Assembly (NCBI GenBank): GCA_019925095.2
Contig: CM034410.1
Location: 14,286,436-14,350,435, forward strand
DNA: 64,000 nucleotides
Reading direction: 5' to 3'
Origin: Dendrolimus kikuchii
Lineage: Eukaryota > Arthropoda > Insecta > Lepidoptera > Lasiocampidae
In this document: in pieces, positions 35,904 through 46,580 of the stretch
Numbering within the stretch: the first letter of the stretch is position 1
Layout: every line of letters begins with the position of its first letter
Notes under the pieces: model-generated
What the model was told of the DNA's origin: nothing
The model's database searches: none
The model's input: the letters and a program-made list of their open reading frames with translations, nothing else
Translations under genes and position numbers: made by a program

Positions 35904-36062
35904 AAGATGGAGTTCCCTCTCTCGCTCACGCATTACCACATTCTTGATGATGATTCGTAATTTTTTATTGAGTTTTGTGTAATACGGATTTGGCGTATGT
36001 AAATTCTATGAATCTTAAAAAATGTGGTAATGCGTGAGCGAGATGTCGGACTCCATTTAGGT
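35904..36062. mobile_element. MITE with about 45-bp terminal inverted repeats
   Basis: Left arm GATGGAGTTCC..TCTCGCTCACGCATTACCAC and right arm its near complement (GTGGTAATGCGTGAGCGAGA..GGACTCCAT) enclose about 60 bases. TTAA lies just outside the left end and TTAG outside the right, which could be a decayed TTAA duplication. No coding. Confidence 0.75.
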
Positions 36063-37199
36063 AGATTCCTAACCCTAGCTCAAGCATGAGGTTCAGGGTG
36101 CAGGTACACGTAGCGCGACATTTAACTTACGTCACCAATTCTACCAGCCTCTCAAATTCGCCTGGTCATGCGGCATGCGCTGTGTAAACTTGTTATGCCA
36201 GGACTTTGACTTACTAATGAGTGTTTGCTCTGTGTTTTGGTAACTATTTGCTCCTTAAACATCGGTAATGTTTATTCTGCTCTTTGTACTACGAATCTAT
36301 TAATTTATTTTTCTTAAATAGTTTTAAGAGATGACGTAAGAGATAATTAAGAATCAATTTCTATAACTTGTGTACATTTCTTATAATAACAGCCCATAAG
36401 CGTCCTCACTGCACATTCCCATATATGGGGGAACGGAGTGTATACCTAGGGTCACCAACTATTTTTGAGAAAAAATAAAGTATTTTTCAAAATTTTATTT
36501 TTTCTTCTCTTGGAGACAGTATTTTTGTGTGCTTCTAGCACTATCAACTTTTCATTATACTTAAATTTTTGGAAGCTATCTTTACATTCCCAATTTAAAT
36601 TTAAATAAACAAACAAATCATTTTTTATTAATTTTATAGATGTCCTGTTCCTTTCTTATCGCCATTTTAGATTCATTACTAAATAAACTCTTTCAGTGAA
36701 AGCTGGATCGATGATAGTTCAGTGATTATCTATGTAAGTATTTCCTTTTACGCATCAGAGTAAATATTGGAAATTTTATTTTTATGCAAAAGTATAAAGT
36801 ATATTTACCAAAAAATAAAGTAGGATACGTTATTATAAAGTATGGTTGGCAACCCTAAGTATACCTGCCACGCTTGTCTAAGGCGTATTTTCATGTAACG
36901 TTTATCTCGAGGTGCAGGTTTTCTATTACGATGTTTTCCATCATCGTTAGCACTTGGTAATTGTAACAATATGCAATTAAATTAGAAAACTGCGTAAGTG
37001 GTGCACGCTTTCCGGAAAGAAGTCGACAACCACGCACATTGGATTTGAGACGCGAATACTATATCTACTAAGCTACCACAGCTTGTTTAAGACGATATCA
37101 ATTTTGTACTAGTCTTCAATTCACTCATATTTTCTTAAGCTACCATTTTTTTAACGAAGGGTAGTCCGATTTAGGACCATCAGCCGCGCAAAGGGCGGA
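36063..37199. other. No feature recognised
   Basis: Mixed-composition sequence with no gene seen. Around 36470-36535 and 36790-36850 the words AATAAAGTA and CCAAC occur in both orientations, possibly a decayed inverted repeat. Confidence 0.35.
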
Positions 37200-37600
37200 A
37201 GTGGCGGCCGTGTGTGGGATTCAGCAGGTCGGGGTGGCACTAGGACCTCACGTGTGAAGTGCTATTGCCACAACGCAGTCTGTGATGCCCATTAAAACCC
37301 CTCGGTGTTCCGTCTTTTGCCTTTATGCCAGGGCCACGGGTACATGGCCTAGCCCCTCCGCGGGCCCAGGGAGGCGGTGGCCCAACGGCCTCATTCACTG
37401 CCGGGGAACTACTCTTTGTCCCCGGCGTCTTTATTTCTCTCTATTGTTTCTCATTGCGTGGGGAGGTCTGTAACGCGCCCCACGGGCGGAGAGGTGAGCG
37501 CGCGCGGAACACGGCACGCCCCCATCTCAAAGGTATAACGGCGGGAGAGAACACATTCCCCAAGAATCCACCCGCGTCGCCTTCTTAAACTACCACGCTC
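37200..37600 (+). mobile_element. GC-rich LINE 3'-end-like block
   Basis: Unusually GC-rich, ending ACATTCCCCAAGAATCCACC and CGCGTCGCC, similar to the last bases of the A-tailed insertion at 11761-11985. The frames over it are not coding in any recognised sense. Probably an R1-like LINE end. Confidence 0.45.
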
Positions 37601-37644
37601 AAGTAGACAATGGTTGTATAGAACTTTTGTTTCGGGTATAACAA

Positions 37645-37850
37645 CGACTTGCAGCGCGTTCTATCAGTAGCTCACGACGCCCAAAATACTCCATTAGCCG
37701 TTCCACAAGGCGACTTCGGTCGTTGTGATCGTGGCGAAAACATCACTAATGACGCCATCATTTTCGATCACACAACCATAGGCACAATAGCGGTCGCAGC
37801 GCCATCTTTTGGACATATCCACCTATTCCACGGAAAGAATGTAATTTATC
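37645..37850 (+). repeat. Dispersed GC-rich repeat, copy 2
   Basis: Partner of 13145-13340; same order of blocks (TTAGCCGTTCCACAAGGCGA, TCGTGGCGAAAAC, ATCACACAAC). Confidence 0.7.
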
Positions 37851-38539
37851 GGGATAAATGCATCCTAATTGTTGGCTCGGGATATAAGCTAACTCTGTGT
37901 CGAGTCTCGTTTAAATCCGTTCAGTAGTTTTCACGTGATACTCTGACAGAGTGATAAAAATTCTGAAAGTTGTTTTTTTAATGAATCTGCTTATCCATAA
38001 GTCGTCCTGATTATTTATTTTTGAATTCGTTGTACGAACTTTATCTCCTTGAAGATTTTATATTACAGTACAGATAGTGCTTATGAAATTTATCAAAAAC
38101 TTTTTTGTTTCCCTCAAAGCATTAACAGGTAGAAGTATCGATTAAAGCCTCCCCAAACATGACTTATTAAAACAACCCTAACATTAATGTTTAAAAATTA
38201 AACACGAACTATCTTAGTACCATTATCTATAGGGTCACAGACACCTGCGGGCATACACCTGGCCACGGAACAACTGAACGTACCGCGACCCTCACTTTGG
38301 GCAGAGTACACTCCATTGGCAATTAGTTTTGTTTTTTTAGGACGCTCTCTTTACTATTAAACGTTTGTTAATAGATAAATTTTGACAGTAAAGGTGGTGG
38401 TAGTGATGATAAATATACACAGGTAACAGGGTGTACTTTGGATTTGCGAAGGAATTGCTTATGTCATCATCATCCGAGCGTTAATTCCCGGTTGTGATCG
38501 AAGCGCTTTGCAATTTTTTTCGTCACTTATCGTTAGAGC
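37851..38539. other. No feature recognised
   Basis: AT-rich sequence with nothing recognised. Confidence 0.35.
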
Positions 38540-38650
38540 AATCTTGCGCATTGAGACCCAAGGCATGCATGTCATCCTTCACAACGTCAAGCCAGCATTT
38601 CAGCCTCTTCTAACGGGACCTGGTGGAGGCGGCTGTACTAGATAATTGTT
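38540..38650 (-). pseudogene. BovB-like RTE fragment
   Basis: Minus-strand match to 50655-50770: CATGTCATCCTTCACAACGT, CAAGCCAGCATTTC, GGGACCTGGTGGAGGCGGC. About 100 bases, frames broken. Confidence 0.7.
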
Positions 38651-38924
38651 CCCCTACATAATAGTAGGCTTACGTGTAATTAAAACTATGTTTTAACGGT
38701 TTTAAGAGAGATACTTTATTTGATTTTTATTTCGATGTTTGAGCCACTTTTCAGTAGCCGTGATTACGACAGACTAAGGTCTTTGAGTTTTAATTATGTG
38801 TACTACTCGCAAAAACTTAGAAAATACTATGCTTACGTGGATGTGTAATTTGATTGTTTGATTTACAGTACAAAATATCTTTATTTTTGTACAAGAAATC
38901 TCTAAACTTTCTTAGGCTCCCTTG

Positions 38925-39010
38925 GTGTCGCAGATGTCTTTGGACGGAGGTAACCACTTACCGTCAGGTCGCCCGTCTGCCGTCTTGCCTGCCTGGAAAA
39001 TTTTTTTCTA
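38925..39010 (+). mobile_element. LINE tail fragment
   Basis: TTGGTGTCGCAGATGTCTTT..GGTAACCACTTACCGTCAGG, a diverged tail, directly left of a SINE. Confidence 0.5.
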
Positions 39011-39011
39011 A

Positions 39012-39245
39012 ATAATCGGCAGACAATCACACACATTGTATATCCCAAGCTAAGCTAGTTACGCTTGTGTTATCGGTGATATACAACGGATTACTCTGAG
39101 GCCGATCCCAGAAACCCAGACCATAGCTAATAGCAGAAAGCTGGTTTCCGAAATTTACAATGCCAGGAATCGAACGCGGTGCCTCTGCGTTCCAGCGAGT
39201 TTGGCCGGCTAATACTTAGTCCGCTCAACTACAGAGGCCGTCGAT
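39012..39245 (-). repeat. tRNA-derived SINE (family 1), copy 2
   Basis: Minus-strand A box TAGTTGAGCGGACT and B box GCGTTCGATTCC, same body as 1652-1888. Confidence 0.8.
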
Positions 39246-39706
39246 ACAACAAAAAACTATCTTCCGTGTTTGGTGCTCAGTTTATCTGTAGAAATAGCAC
39301 GTGGTAACAAATTTCGTACAGTAGCCAACCGACATCGATCCGTATATCATAGCCCTATACATACATAAGTAGATATATGTGGGTGGTAGTAACATCGTGT
39401 TATTGCGAACCAAGCCATGCATCAAATGCTGACACTGACGGATTAACGGATGTATCCGACTTATACGCCTATCCGAATGGGGTTTATGTATATTGATATT
39501 TTGTAAGCGAGCTAAGCCTCAGATTTAAAGTAATGAACCCCTAAATTAATCTCCAATTAATGATAACTCAGTTTGTGCTTCGCTAGGTGCGTGTTGCGTA
39601 GATGTGTTTTTAAGTTTTCTCTGGTCGTTGGAAAGTAGAATACGTAATATGTAAAAAATGTTATTTATTTATTTTCTTGAGAATAATCAACAGCGAATAC
39701 ATAAAT
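39246..39706. other. No feature recognised
   Basis: Nothing recognised. Confidence 0.35.
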
Positions 39707-40470
39707 CTATACTAATATTATAAAGCTGAAGAGTTTGTTTGTTTGTTTAAACGCGCTAATCTCAGGAACCGCTGGTCCGATTTGAAAAATTCTTTCAGTG
39801 TTGAATAGTACATTTATCGAGAAAGGCTATAAAGCTATATTATATATTTTTAAAAAATGAGGGATTCTTACTAAAAGTCCAATAATGTAACCCAAGGTGT
39901 AAAAAAATGACCCGAACAAATCCTTACACGGCGTGCGCTGCGAAAACTATTGATTATAGAACAAAACAATGTACTACCACTTTGCAGAACATATAATTGT
40001 CTACAAAAAATATCGCGTAACCATATGTCTAACTATTGTAGTTATCTCACAATAAGTGATTTCTTTTATTTTTTTAAATAATTAAAATGCCGTCGCTTCA
40101 AAAACTCTTTATTTTGTATCTTAGTATTAATCCTTATCAAAATAAATTACTCCATATTCGAATTCAATACCTTTCTAGAACTTTTTGAATTATTCAATTC
40201 CGACGTTTCATTCAAAAGATATCGCGATATTTAAAATGTAAGTATTAGTGTTGTAGTCAAATATACTAATATTGTTTGATTGAACGCGCTAATCTCAGGT
40301 CTGATTTGAAAAATTCTTTCAGTGTTGGGTAGCCCATTTATCGAGGAAGGCTATAGACTATATATCATCACGATAAGACTAATAGGAGCGGAGCACCAAT
40401 GAAGAATGTTTCAAAATCGGAGAGTTTTGAAAGCAAATTCCACGCGGACGACGTCGCCTGCACAGCTAGT
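39707..40470 (+). mobile_element. Helitron-like element(s), one copy inside or beside another
   Basis: Starts ACTAATATTATAAAGCTGAA with AGTTTGTTTGTTTGTTTAAA and the block TCTGATTTGAAAAATTCTTT; the same block starts again at about 40285. The right end is a hairpin CACGCGGACGACGTCGCCTG followed by CAGCTAGT, the CTAG-T terminus. The related element at 60.4-61.0 kb has the same start and end. No Rep/helicase coding. Confidence 0.6.
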
Positions 40471-40879
40471 ATAATATAAAATCGTTTACAATAAAAAATA
40501 AATGTTATTTTGAAATTAAACAAATAAAGTCGGGTTGTGTTATGTAAAATTCAGCAAGTCGTTAATAATGTAATTTTTAAATTTGTATTTGGAGGACGCA
40601 AACAGACAGATTTTACAAAATTTACGAGAAAAGAAAGAATTTTGAGTGTAGTTGGTAAGAATACAAGGAACATTCAGCAAAGACGTATGACGAATACGGT
40701 ATCTAAGTATATGCGGTATATGCCAATTTCAAGACGAGCTCAGGACAGTCAACTGCAATATAAACTTGAGTCATCAATATCATTGAATATAGACGTGTTT
40801 TTTCAATTATGTGCCTTTCAACCATTTCGATTATATTCGGTTGATGATCTATCTATTGTCAACATTACGAAATTTGCTA

Positions 40880-40970
40880 TACCGGGAATTGAATCCGGAA
40901 AGCTGAGTCTTCTAGTGAACCAAGTAGGTCAACGTTCTAACCTTTATAAACCACAGAAGCCGACAAAAAT
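40880..40970 (-). repeat. Possible tRNA-like SINE head
   Basis: On the minus strand, TTGGTTCACTAGAAG and GATTCAATTCCCGG resemble A and B boxes. Too diverged for a functional tRNA. Confidence 0.3.
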
Positions 40971-41499
40971 TAATAACACTACCGCTATTAACAGTATTGC
41001 CATTTAAAATGATTTATGACTTATGAGAAAAAGCCGACTTTAAAATATAAGCTGTCAAGTTTTGGAAACTGTTACGGCGCGAAATTTGTGCCTCTAGATT
41101 TATTTATTTGGCGTGTTGTGGAGGATTATTATGATTTTTTCCACTTAATCCAGTTTACCTCGCCATATATGGCGTTAGCGATTTATCATGAGCTTGTCTA
41201 GCGTCTTTTTATTGGACTTGACTTTATGTTGTTGGTCCGAAGACCTTACAACTTTACCGGGGTCTTTGGGGCGAGTGCCTTCGCGAAGCGAAGGCGCTCG
41301 AGCCCGGGGGGCAACTTGCTCGAGGGAGCTCCCTAAGGAGTTTTACCTCGGCTGGACTGTTGCCATGAATGGGGAATGAATTTAATGATGCCCACCATAG
41401 GGCGACACAAAATACTAATTGAGAACGGGCGACGGGTAATATAAAGCCCGAAGGGAAGGATCACGGCGGGCCGGGATCGGTGGTTTGCGGTGGCCTACG

Positions 41500-44016
41500 C
41501 TATCTTACTGCCGTTTCGCAACGTGTTATGGCTGGGAGAGAAGAAACGGCGAAAGAAACTGTCATGATCGGGAGGATGCATGTTTTATACAGAGTAAGCT
41601 TGTGTCTGAGGGACATTTTGCTTCGTTTGTCTATCATGGGTGCTAAACGACCCATCACAAATCGCGCTCTATTTCGGACTATAGTGATATGCTCGTTGAA
41701 GCGCAAGTTCCGATCTAGGGTGACACCAAGATATTTGGTGTACTTTGCCCAGGGGATTTGTTGGTCATAGAGCGAAATGGTTTTTAGGCGAAGGCTAGCG
41801 CGTTTGGGGGAGCGAAGCGTGCCCGGGGAAAAGAACATTGCTGCGCTTTTCTCCGGGTTTACCTCTATCCTCCATTTGCGAAACCATTCGCCTAGTTCTG
41901 TGACAGCTGTCTGCAGCCGGATGCAAGCCATTTGTCGGTTTTGATCTGATGTATAGAGTGCGGTGTCATCCGCAAAGAGGGCCAACTCCACATCTGGAGT
42001 TTTTGGGATGTCGCTGGTGTACAGCGTGAAGAGTAGTGGCGACAGGGCCGAGCCCTGTGGTACACCGGCTGTGAGTGGGTGAGGGGACGAGCGCGTTCCC
42101 TCCACTCGAAAACGGAAGCTACGACCTAGGAGGAAGTCTCGCAAGATGAGCACGAGTCTGTCTGGCATACCGAACTGGTACAGCTTGTAAATCAAGCCGT
42201 TGTGCCAGACCTTGTCGAAGGCTTTTGCTACGTCTAGAAACAGTGCGGCTGTTCCTATAGGGCGGGGGCGATGGGCAAAGTGAGATAATATGTGCTCCGT
42301 GATGCGGTGCACCTGTTGGACGCATGAGTGTCTGGCACGGAAGCCAAATTGCTCATCGGGTATTAGATGTTTGCTGAAGGCAAAATCTCTAAGTCGAGAG
42401 AGGATGACCCTCTCGTAAAGCTTGCTGAGTGCGCTCAGTAGGCTGATTGGACGGTAGCTAGACGGTTTATTAGCCGGTTTTCCCGGCTTGTGAATACCGA
42501 TGACATCTGCTTCCTTCCAGATCGCGGGAAAGGAGCAGTTTGTTATGGCGGCATTGAAGATGCTCACTAGAATTATAATTAGATGGGCGGGTAGGAGTTT
42601 TAAAACGCGATTGTTGATGCCATCGGTCCCTGGGGCCTTTCGCGGTTTGAGAGACTTGATCAGATCTTGCACTTCTTCGACCGTGACCGTGTCGAGTGTG
42701 GTTTCCGCTGGTAAGGAGGATCTACGTTCGACCTCGGAGTCTACCTCCGTCAGGTGTGACTGGTCGACGTTTTGCGTAGTGGGGGAGCATTGAAGCTCTA
42801 GACTCTGAGCAAGGCACTCGGCCTTCTCCTCGTCATCGAACGCCTCGGTGTTGTCGGCTCTTTCTAGCGCGGGTATGACAGTAAGGGTGTCTGATTTGAG
42901 AGCTCTAGCCAGCTTCCAGTATGCCTGGTGAGTTGGCTCGATATCCCTCAACGTTCTGTCCCAACGTTGTTCCCTGACTTCCCGGATACGTAGTTTGACC
43001 TCGCGCTCTAGTTCGCGGAGTCGGACTCTGTTATCCTCGGTGGGATATCTGTCGTGAGCTCTGGAGGCGGCTCTCTTTTCCCTCAGCAGTACCCTCACCT
43101 CGTCCGGCAGGCATAAGTGGCGGTCATCCTCCACTGGCACCTGCCTGGACGAGTTCCGCACTGCGGATTGAAGGTGGCTGGTGAGGGCCTCGATTGCCGT
43201 CTCCGTGTCATGGCGGGACACGATGTGGTCCGGGATGCGGTCCAGGTCTTGTGAGCTGGTTGCCTTGAGGAGGGTCTCAAGTCTCAACCAATCCACAGAG
43301 GTCCTAGTTTCAGATGTCTGGTCTGTCTGTGGTCCTAATCTGAGGATAACCGGACGATGGTCCGAGTCGATATCGTCCATCGTTTCGATCGAATGGAACT
43401 GAAGGGTTACGCCCCTCAGTAATGCTAGGTCGAGAGTGTTTGGGGTCCCCCAGTCGCGGTTGGGGGGGTATCTTGTGGGGGTCATGGGAGTTAGTATATC
43501 AAACAAAAGATTGTCTGATATATTTATTAGGGCTCTGCCATTGGGGTTAGTGGTATTGCAATTCCACTGCTCGTGTTTGCAATTCAGATCTCCGGCTATA
43601 ATAACAGCCGGGCCTAAGTTGAATAGGGTTTCTAGGTCTTTCTTAATAAGGGTTTTTTGGCATGCGAGGTATGCTGAAACTATGACTAGAGGTTGGTGGC
43701 CAGTCATTGCTAGTCTGCAGGCGGATACCTCCATACCGTCTAGTGGGGGGGTGACTACAGGCATGCAGTGTAGGGATCTTCTGAAATAGATCAGGGTGCC
43801 GCCACCACGGCCTACCCTGTCATGTCTAGTGATCCGATAGTTAGAGATCTTTGGATCTCTATTACTCGGTTTCAGGAAGGTCTCCTGTACTAGTAGTATA
43901 TCTACTTGATTGGTAACCAGGAAGTCATGGACCAAGTCGCGCTGGTTTCGAAGGCCATTGGCGTTATAAGTCGCCAGAGTCAATGAGCGTGGTTTATTTC
44001 TACCTACATGCGCCAT
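41500..44016 (-). CDS. Jockey-like ORF2: endonuclease and reverse transcriptase
   Basis: 838 codons. Residues 12-228 form an APE-type endonuclease (LATYNANGL, VQETFL at 43-48, AGDLNCKHEQWN near 141-152, SDHRPV at 218-223) that nicks the target DNA. Residues about 450-780 form the reverse transcriptase, with KAPGTDGI at 460-467, FLDVAKAFD at 593-601, GVPQGSALSP at 651-660 and the catalytic FADD at 681-684. The protein functions in target-primed reverse transcription. It ends KTCILPIMT..TRCETAVR, whereas jockey-clade proteins usually go on for about 60-100 more residues after this motif, so the C-terminus is probably lost to a deletion or frameshift. The start M lies 37 bases after the ORF1 stop. 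Confidence 0.93.
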   Translation of the reverse strand: MAHVGRNKPRSLTLATYNANGLRNQRDLVHDFLVTNQVDILLVQETFLKPSNRDPKISNYRITRHDRVGRGGGTLIYFRRSLHCMPVVTPPLDGMEVSACRLAMTGHQPLVIVSAYLACQKTLIKKDLETLFNLGPAVIIAGDLNCKHEQWNCNTTNPNGRALINISDNLLFDILTPMTPTRYPPNRDWGTPNTLDLALLRGVTLQFHSIETMDDIDSDHRPVILRLGPQTDQTSETRTSVDWLRLETLLKATSSQDLDRIPDHIVSRHDTETAIEALTSHLQSAVRNSSRQVPVEDDRHLCLPDEVRVLLREKRAASRAHDRYPTEDNRVRLRELEREVKLRIREVREQRWDRTLRDIEPTHQAYWKLARALKSDTLTVIPALERADNTEAFDDEEKAECLAQSLELQCSPTTQNVDQSHLTEVDSEVERRSSLPAETTLDTVTVEEVQDLIKSLKPRKAPGTDGINNRVLKLLPAHLIIILVSIFNAAITNCSFPAIWKEADVIGIHKPGKPANKPSSYRPISLLSALSKLYERVILSRLRDFAFSKHLIPDEQFGFRARHSCVQQVHRITEHILSHFAHRPRPIGTAALFLDVAKAFDKVWHNGLIYKLYQFGMPDRLVLILRDFLLGRSFRFRVEGTRSSPHPLTAGVPQGSALSPLLFTLYTSDIPKTPDVELALFADDTALYTSDQNRQMACIRLQTAVTELGEWFRKWRIEVNPEKSAAMFFSPGTLRSPKRASLRLKTISLYDQQIPWAKYTKYLGVTLDRNLRFNEHITIVRNRARFVMGRLAPMIDKRSKMSLRHKLTLYKTCILPIMTVSFAVSSLPAITRCETAVR

Positions 44017-44053
44017 TTGTTACCGGTAACAATAATTTGACTAGGTTGTTTAG

Positions 44054-45949
44054 TTACAACGATCTAAGTATTTGGAGGAGGTACGCGTGATCCATTTCGA
44101 TCACGAGTTGATCCCGGAGGGAGGGTTGTGTTGACTCTGAAACTTGCCTCAGTTTCCGAGCCAAGAGTTGGACCTCTTGCAGGTCGAAGGGCAAGTTCTT
44201 GGCGAATTTAGTCGCCAAAGCTAAGTCCTCCGCTATAGAGTGGTGGGCCGATGGCCCTGAAGGTCCCTTAGAAATGGGGGCGAGGGCGGGGGCGGGGGTG
44301 GCCGAGGGTAGGCCGGCCATAACTGGGGCACGCGTCCTTAGCGGAGGGAACGCTTCCGTCGTGGGAAGACCCGTCCAGTGGTTTACCACTGGGGGGGGGG
44401 CCGCCACGAATGCGGGTTTGTTCGGCACTTTTCTAGTGCCTTTTTGGGCATTGCCCTTTCCGACCTTACGTTTGGGTCGGGGGGCGGCAGGGCAGCCTCT
44501 GTAGTTAGCGGGGTGACCCGCTTGGCCGCAGAGGATGCAGCTCGGTGGCTCCGGGGAGTCCCGGGTGCGAGTGCACTCCGAGGTCCCGTGGTCGCCCAGG
44601 CACTTGACGCACCTGGGACGGGATTGACAATGTAGGGCAGAGTGCCCATAAAGTTGGCAGCGATGACACTGCCGCAGTGTATGTTTTTCGTGTGGACGTT
44701 CCACACGAAGGCCAGAGAGGCCACAGACCTTCTCAAGATCGAAGATCTTTTTCCCCTCTGGGGAGAGGTCGAGGACAACCAATACTAGGTTTAGAGGGGA
44801 CTTTGTGGCGTCGCCTCTGTGCATACGGTGCACTTCGTGCACTGGTAGGGCTTGGGACTTAAGGTCCTCTAGAATATAGGAACTTTCAATTTCCTGAGGA
44901 AGTCCGCGGATTACAGCCCGAAGGCGTTTTTCTTCTGGCAGGGCGTAAGTGTAGTAACCGATTTTACGGTCACATAATAAAGTAGTTAGGGCGCGGTGGT
45001 CACTTGAAGACGTGACCATAACTTTGATGCCGTGTTGAGTATCACGGGCTTCCTTTATGGAGATTGCCTTACCTGGCAGTTCTTTAGCGAGTTGAAGCCA
45101 ATGGGCTTTCTCGCGGATGGTCAGGGGTGGCGGCGGGCGTTGTGAAGGTGGCCCAGGGCGGCTGGAAGGTGCCGCTGTCGGTGTTGTGCCCGCTGTTGGG
45201 GCGGGGTTGGGGGGGACCTCCCTCTGGGTCTTACGTTTTTTAGTACGATTAACGGTTATAAAACCGTCATCGTCTTCGCGGTCTAAGGGGATGTTCGCGG
45301 GAGGCGCGACATCCATAGGAGTAATTTCATCGGCCGGTGGAAGAGGGGCATCCCTGAGGTTTTGCGGACCTTCAGAGGATAAATCGATTTCTCGACGAGA
45401 ATCGATTACGCGATGGATGGGCGAACGTGAACGCGATGTCGTCGAACTCGCAGAGCTCGAACGCGGTTTTGTCGATGCGGAACCGCGAGAAAACGAGGCG
45501 CGCGACTTTGGTGCCACACGATGGGCATCGTTGAGCGGGGGTGCGGGCGGCGGGCGCACTGGTAACGCAGCGGGTATGGATGCGGGGGGCGCGGGCGCTA
45601 CGGCAGAGTGCAGGTGGACCGCGGTAAGCGCGGCGGCGGGGGTTGCGGGGCGTGCGCTAGTCGCGGCAGGTGCGATGGTCGCGGCAGATGCGGGTGCGGG
45701 GAGGGGGGCCTGCGCGGGGGCCCTTTGCACGTGTGACTCGCGGGACACAGGTTTCTCGGAATTAAGTTCCGAAATAACGGGCACCATTGATTGGGACTCC
45801 GGAGTCCTCAAAAATTGGTCGAGAGCTTGAGGGAATTGCTGTCGTAAAAACGACAGCAAACCCTCTAGCAACGATGGGGAGGGCTCCACGCCGTCCATTG
45901 TCCCTGAGGGGGACGAACGATTTGGTGGAAAAACCACCTGATGACGCAC
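44054..45949 (-). CDS. Jockey-like ORF1: zinc-knuckle RNA-binding protein
   Basis: 631 codons from the first ATG; the second Met (MDGVEPSPSLL, residue 18, about base 45898) is an equally likely start. A Pro/Ala/Ser-rich disordered N-terminal half (to about residue 270) is followed by a fold like that of jockey ORF1 proteins (RAVIRGLPQEIE at 344-355) and three zinc knuckles: C428-x2-C431-x4-H436-x4-C441, C447-x2-C450-x3-H454-x4-C459, and C471-x2-C474-x4-H479-x6-C486. Such proteins bind the element RNA and form its ribonucleoprotein particle. No stops or frameshifts. The GC-rich opposite strand also has long frames; these are shadows. Confidence 0.93.
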   Translation of the reverse strand: MRHQVVFPPNRSSPSGTMDGVEPSPSLLEGLLSFLRQQFPQALDQFLRTPESQSMVPVISELNSEKPVSRESHVQRAPAQAPLPAPASAATIAPAATSARPATPAAALTAVHLHSAVAPAPPASIPAALPVRPPPAPPLNDAHRVAPKSRASFSRGSASTKPRSSSASSTTSRSRSPIHRVIDSRREIDLSSEGPQNLRDAPLPPADEITPMDVAPPANIPLDREDDDGFITVNRTKKRKTQREVPPNPAPTAGTTPTAAPSSRPGPPSQRPPPPLTIREKAHWLQLAKELPGKAISIKEARDTQHGIKVMVTSSSDHRALTTLLCDRKIGYYTYALPEEKRLRAVIRGLPQEIESSYILEDLKSQALPVHEVHRMHRGDATKSPLNLVLVVLDLSPEGKKIFDLEKVCGLSGLRVERPHEKHTLRQCHRCQLYGHSALHCQSRPRCVKCLGDHGTSECTRTRDSPEPPSCILCGQAGHPANYRGCPAAPRPKRKVGKGNAQKGTRKVPNKPAFVAAPPPVVNHWTGLPTTEAFPPLRTRAPVMAGLPSATPAPALAPISKGPSGPSAHHSIAEDLALATKFAKNLPFDLQEVQLLARKLRQVSESTQPSLRDQLVIEMDHAYLLQILRSL

Positions 45950-46104
45950 TTTTCACTGCACTGTCACAGAAAAAATACAGATCGACCGGGTGAACGAACG
46001 AACACAACGAACACGAATAACGGACTGCCGAGGCGGAACGGGAGACGTGCGCGCGCGACGAACGACAGCGGGCGAATGTTGAAATTAAAAAAAAATCACC
46101 AAAT

Positions 46105-46580
46105 CACCTTCAAATTAAAACCGTCATACGGGCCATCCTGTGATGTACGGTTGCGAAGCCTGGACGCTTGCCCTGAAGGAAGAGAACCAGCTGCTAGTGG
46201 CTGAAAGAAAGGTTCTCCGCAAGATTTGGGGCCCAACAAGGAGACACGATGGCAGCTGGAGGGTCCGAACCAACGTCGAAATTGAGAAACTCGTGGCCGA
46301 GCCAAACATTATAAGAGAGATAAAAGCTCACCGCCTCCGTTGGCTCGGTAACGTGGATCGGATGGGAGAGGATCGAAGCGTGAAGAGGGCCTCTGGGACG
46401 ATCGGATGGGCGACGCCCGGTCGGTCGCCGCAAGTACCAGTTGAGGGACCGAGTGGAGGCTGACCTGTGTGAGCTTCAAGCCCATAACTGGCAAGAAATC
46501 GCACAGGAACAGGTGGCGTGTTCTCGTCTCGGAGGCCAAAACACATTTTAGGTCGCCGAGCCAACGGAGTTAGTTACCTC
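46105..46580 (+). pseudogene. RTE-D C-terminal coding fragment
   Basis: Starts FKLKTVIRAIL, shifts frame by one base, then reads MYGCEAWTLALKEENQLLVA, ERKVLRKIWGP, IREIKAHRLRWLGNVDRMGE: the post-RT C-terminal region of an RTE-type LINE. It continues as decayed coding to GTGGCGTGTTCTCGTCTCGG and the end near 46570. The jockey element abuts its left end. Confidence 0.85.

Larger units (their letters stand above)
41205..46085 (-). mobile_element. Jockey-clade LINE, nearly full length
   Basis: A 4.9-kb non-LTR retrotransposon: GC-rich 5' untranslated region (about 45950-46085), ORF1 (gag-like), a 37-base gap, ORF2 (endonuclease and reverse transcriptase), then about 300 bases of 3' untranslated sequence with an AATAAA at about 41211. 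Both ORFs are open throughout, so insertion is recent. The right edge abuts an RTE fragment whose frame begins at 46105. I could not define a target-site duplication or a long A tail. Confidence 0.85.

Noticed and set aside
37282..37588. Overlapping GC-rich frames as a small host gene
   Set aside because: No start context, domain or splice signals; the block resembles a LINE 3' end.
40537..41007. 156-codon open frame on the + strand as a possible host gene
   Set aside because: No family resemblance, no clear start, AT-rich codons, and part of it overlaps a tRNA-like SINE remnant on the other strand.
45117..45830. 237-codon + strand frame rich in Gly, Ala and Arg
   Set aside because: Shadow of the intact GC-rich jockey ORF1 on the minus strand.
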